A stretch of 64,000 nt of DNA. Source: Pseudomonas sp. UBA6562. Lineage in GTDB: Bacteria > Pseudomonadota > Gammaproteobacteria > Pseudomonadales > Pseudomonadaceae. Position 1 is the stretch's first letter. Every line of letters starts with the position of its first letter. Shown here in pieces: positions 62,604 through 64,000 of this stretch. The notes below the pieces were generated by a model. That model saw nothing but the letters and a program-made list of their open reading frames with translations, did no database searches and had not been told where the DNA came from. A program made the translations under genes and the position numbers. The stretch is from NCBI RefSeq assembly GCF_002434265.1, contig NZ_DJJS01000001.1, positions 124,001 to 188,000 on the forward strand, read 5' to 3'.

Positions 62604-64000
62604 GGTGCCACCTCCTGAGCGGCGGTGAGCGTGATCGATTCGGGGTGCTGGCCGTCGCTGTGCGCTGCGAACTGCCAGTTCAGGACGGTACCGTCCGCGA
62701 GACGTTTTTCGACCAGGCGCGAGTAATGGTCATGGCGCATCCGGGTAACCCGTGGTGTGCTGCCGGGAAGGAGCACTTGCTCTTCGACGATTCGGTCCAG
62801 GCCATCGCGTAGCAGGACGAGGCTACGGACCAGGTGGCCGTCGGCGTCGAAATGGCGTTGCTCGATGGGGCTGCCGGCCACGTTGAAGAAGGTCTGCAAC
62901 CTGGGCCCGACGAGGTCTCCATGGCTTTGCCACTGCTCGCTGCACAGGGCGATCGGGTCATGGCGCAAGTGGTTGTGCACGCCGTCGGGGGTGACGCTCA
63001 GGTCCATGCGCGCCCAATGGTCGAAGTGCTGGGTCGAGGTCAGCGTCAAGGCAGCGGTCTCATCCCCAGCGATCCAGTCCTGCACGGTTTCGCGTATTTG
63101 CCGGCCCAGCGCGTCGTAGTCGGTTCGCGACACTTCACGGAAGCGTTCCGGTGCGTGGTCGAGGTCTTGCAAGTCGATCCTGAGCACTCGGCCGTCGCCA
63201 TCGAGCCACTGGCGCCGACAACGTCCGGTGACATCCAGGTGCTCGACCAGGGTCGGCAGGCAGTTGTCGGCCTGCAAGGCGAGGGCGATCTCGTCGCCGA
63301 GGTGGTAACGGGCCAGTTGCTCGGTCTGGTAAGGGCTCTCGGCTGCGTGGGTCGTGCGCACGATCCGTCCGATCGAGTCGTAGACATAGCGCGTGAGGCT
63401 ATTGCTTTCGCTGCGTTCCCATACGGTCTGGCCGCTAAGCAGCGTCTGCGCCGAGACCTTGCTCGAACGGTTCAACGCGTTGTCTTCGAAACCGAGGGTG
63501 GTGAGGGTGGTCACCAGTTCGTCTTCGTTCAGGAGATAGTCGTGGCGGGTCGTCGTGGTCTTGCCGTTGAGCGTCACCGCCGTCTGCTGCAAGCGGCCGT
63601 AGTGCGGCCCCGGCGTCGAGACATAGGCGTAGGCGCTGTGCTCCAGCACCCGTTCGTCGTCTTCCTCTAGCAGCGTTTCGCTGGCGATGACCACGTGGTC
63701 CGCTGCGGCCTGGAGCAGGGACGTTATGGGCTGATAGGTATAACTCGTGCTCAGGGTCGGCGCGCCTTTGCTCGGTTGCGCTGGGCGTACGACCTTCTTC
63801 CGCAACCAGCGCACCATGCCCAGCGGATCGGCCGGGCAACCCTCGGCGCCCGCCGCTGGGTAGTAGGTACTGAGCTCCTCGACGCCGGTCGGGTACACCG
63901 CGTGCACGATGTTGCCGAAGGCGTCATAGCGGTAGGTGGTGGTTTCGCAGCGTCTGGCGTCCGTCTGCGCATGGTCGATGTAGGTGGTGCAGACCTCATG
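62600..64000 (-). CDS. RHS/YD-repeat protein, first gene (5' end outside window)
   Basis: The frame is open to the window edge, so only the last roughly 466 residues are seen. It contains YD-type repeats (TTTYRYDAFGNIVHAVYP near the edge, then RYVYDSIGRIVRTTH, TDYDALGRQIRETV) and a charged RHS body. A GTG at 63907 is in frame but is not needed as a start because the frame continues. In other Pseudomonas RHS proteins the sequence would continue without break into the part encoded by the next gene. Together they may form a cocoon-like shell of a polymorphic toxin. Confidence 0.85.
   Translation of the reverse strand, partial: HEVCTTYIDHAQTDARRCETTTYRYDAFGNIVHAVYPTGVEELSTYYPAAGAEGCPADPLGMVRWLRKKVVRPAQPSKGAPTLSTSYTYQPITSLLQAAADHVVIASETLLEEDDERVLEHSAYAYVSTPGPHYGRLQQTAVTLNGKTTTTRHDYLLNEDELVTTLTTLGFEDNALNRSSKVSAQTLLSGQTVWERSESNSLTRYVYDSIGRIVRTTHAAESPYQTEQLARYHLGDEIALALQADNCLPTLVEHLDVTGRCRRQWLDGDGRVLRIDLQDLDHAPERFREVSRTDYDALGRQIRETVQDWIAGDETAALTLTSTQHFDHWARMDLSVTPDGVHNHLRHDPIALCSEQWQSHGDLVGPRLQTFFNVAGSPIEQRHFDADGHLVRSLVLLRDGLDRIVEEQVLLPGSTPRVTRMRHDHYSRLVEKRLADGTVLNWQFAAHSDGQHPESITLTAAQEVAP

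Overview
The window is a GC-rich, densely coded chromosomal segment of a Pseudomonas, most likely of the P. putida group. This rests on the gene order (rpoN-hpf-ptsN-rapZ-ptsO; fagA-fumC-orfX-sodA; icmP, bifA, sodB, argO, argP; olsBA; xenB-like reductase with an ArsR regulator), on Pseudomonas-style REP elements, and on many protein-level matches recalled from that genus. No tRNA, rRNA, CRISPR array, prophage or insertion sequence was seen.

Layout. 1-3 kb: 3' part of tldD, darP (yjgA) on the opposite strand, pmbA. 3.1-6.9 kb: a Fur-box-led iron-starvation operon fagA-fumC-orfX-sodA with a ZIP metal transporter directly behind it. 6.9-14 kb (minus strand): kdsD-kdsC-lptC-lptA-lptB, then rpoN-hpf-ptsN-rapZ-ptsO, covering lipopolysaccharide precursor synthesis and export, sigma-54 and the nitrogen PTS. 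14.2-22.1 kb: mlaFEDCB, ibaG, murA, hisG, hisD, hisC. 22.2-31.6 kb: a GntR regulator with an MFS transporter, an NTF2-like protein, a secreted halovibrin-like protein, a GIY-YIG protein, yejK, hupN, rlmF and valS. 31.9-37.3 kb: an iron-linked cluster of two imelysins, a di-haem oxidoreductase-family lipoprotein and a DUF1513 protein, with a Fur-box-like site upstream. 37.4-43.1 kb: bifA, sodB, argO, argP and an epimerase. 43.3-44.1 kb: a membrane coiled-coil protein. 44.3-50.1 kb: a compact four-gene operon that looks like a polysaccharide synthesis and secretion system. 50.4-60.1 kb: old yellow enzyme with its ArsR repressor, acpH, olsB-olsA, a YceI protein, a cardiolipin-synthase-like protein, small enzymes, class I fumarase and a ferredoxin-type reductase. 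60.2 kb to the end: two overlapping RHS/YD-repeat genes, the first running off the window.

The most interesting region is the 44.3-50.1 kb operon. It encodes (in transcription order) a protein with six CxxC pairs and a degenerate GGDEF-like domain, a processive family 2 glycosyltransferase, a TolC-like outer-membrane factor fused to a C-terminal TIM-barrel hydrolase-like domain, and an HlyD-type adaptor. There is no ABC, MFS or RND pump. Three of the junctions are 4-base ATGA overlaps or short gaps, and a good AlgU (sigma-22/RpoE) promoter match lies just upstream. I read it as a tripartite exopolysaccharide secretion system in which the synthase itself is the inner-membrane pump. Second in interest is the RHS pair, split at an ATGA overlap with a perfect Shine-Dalgarno sequence and ending in a possible His/Cys toxin domain without a visible immunity gene.

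How the genes work together: envelope building (kds, lpt, mla, murA, olsBA, cls-like, acpH), iron and oxidative stress switching (two fumarases, two superoxide dismutases, the icmP cluster), c-di-GMP and surface polysaccharide control (bifA and the new operon), and translation or nucleoid housekeeping (hpf, darP, valS, rlmF, hupN, yejK).
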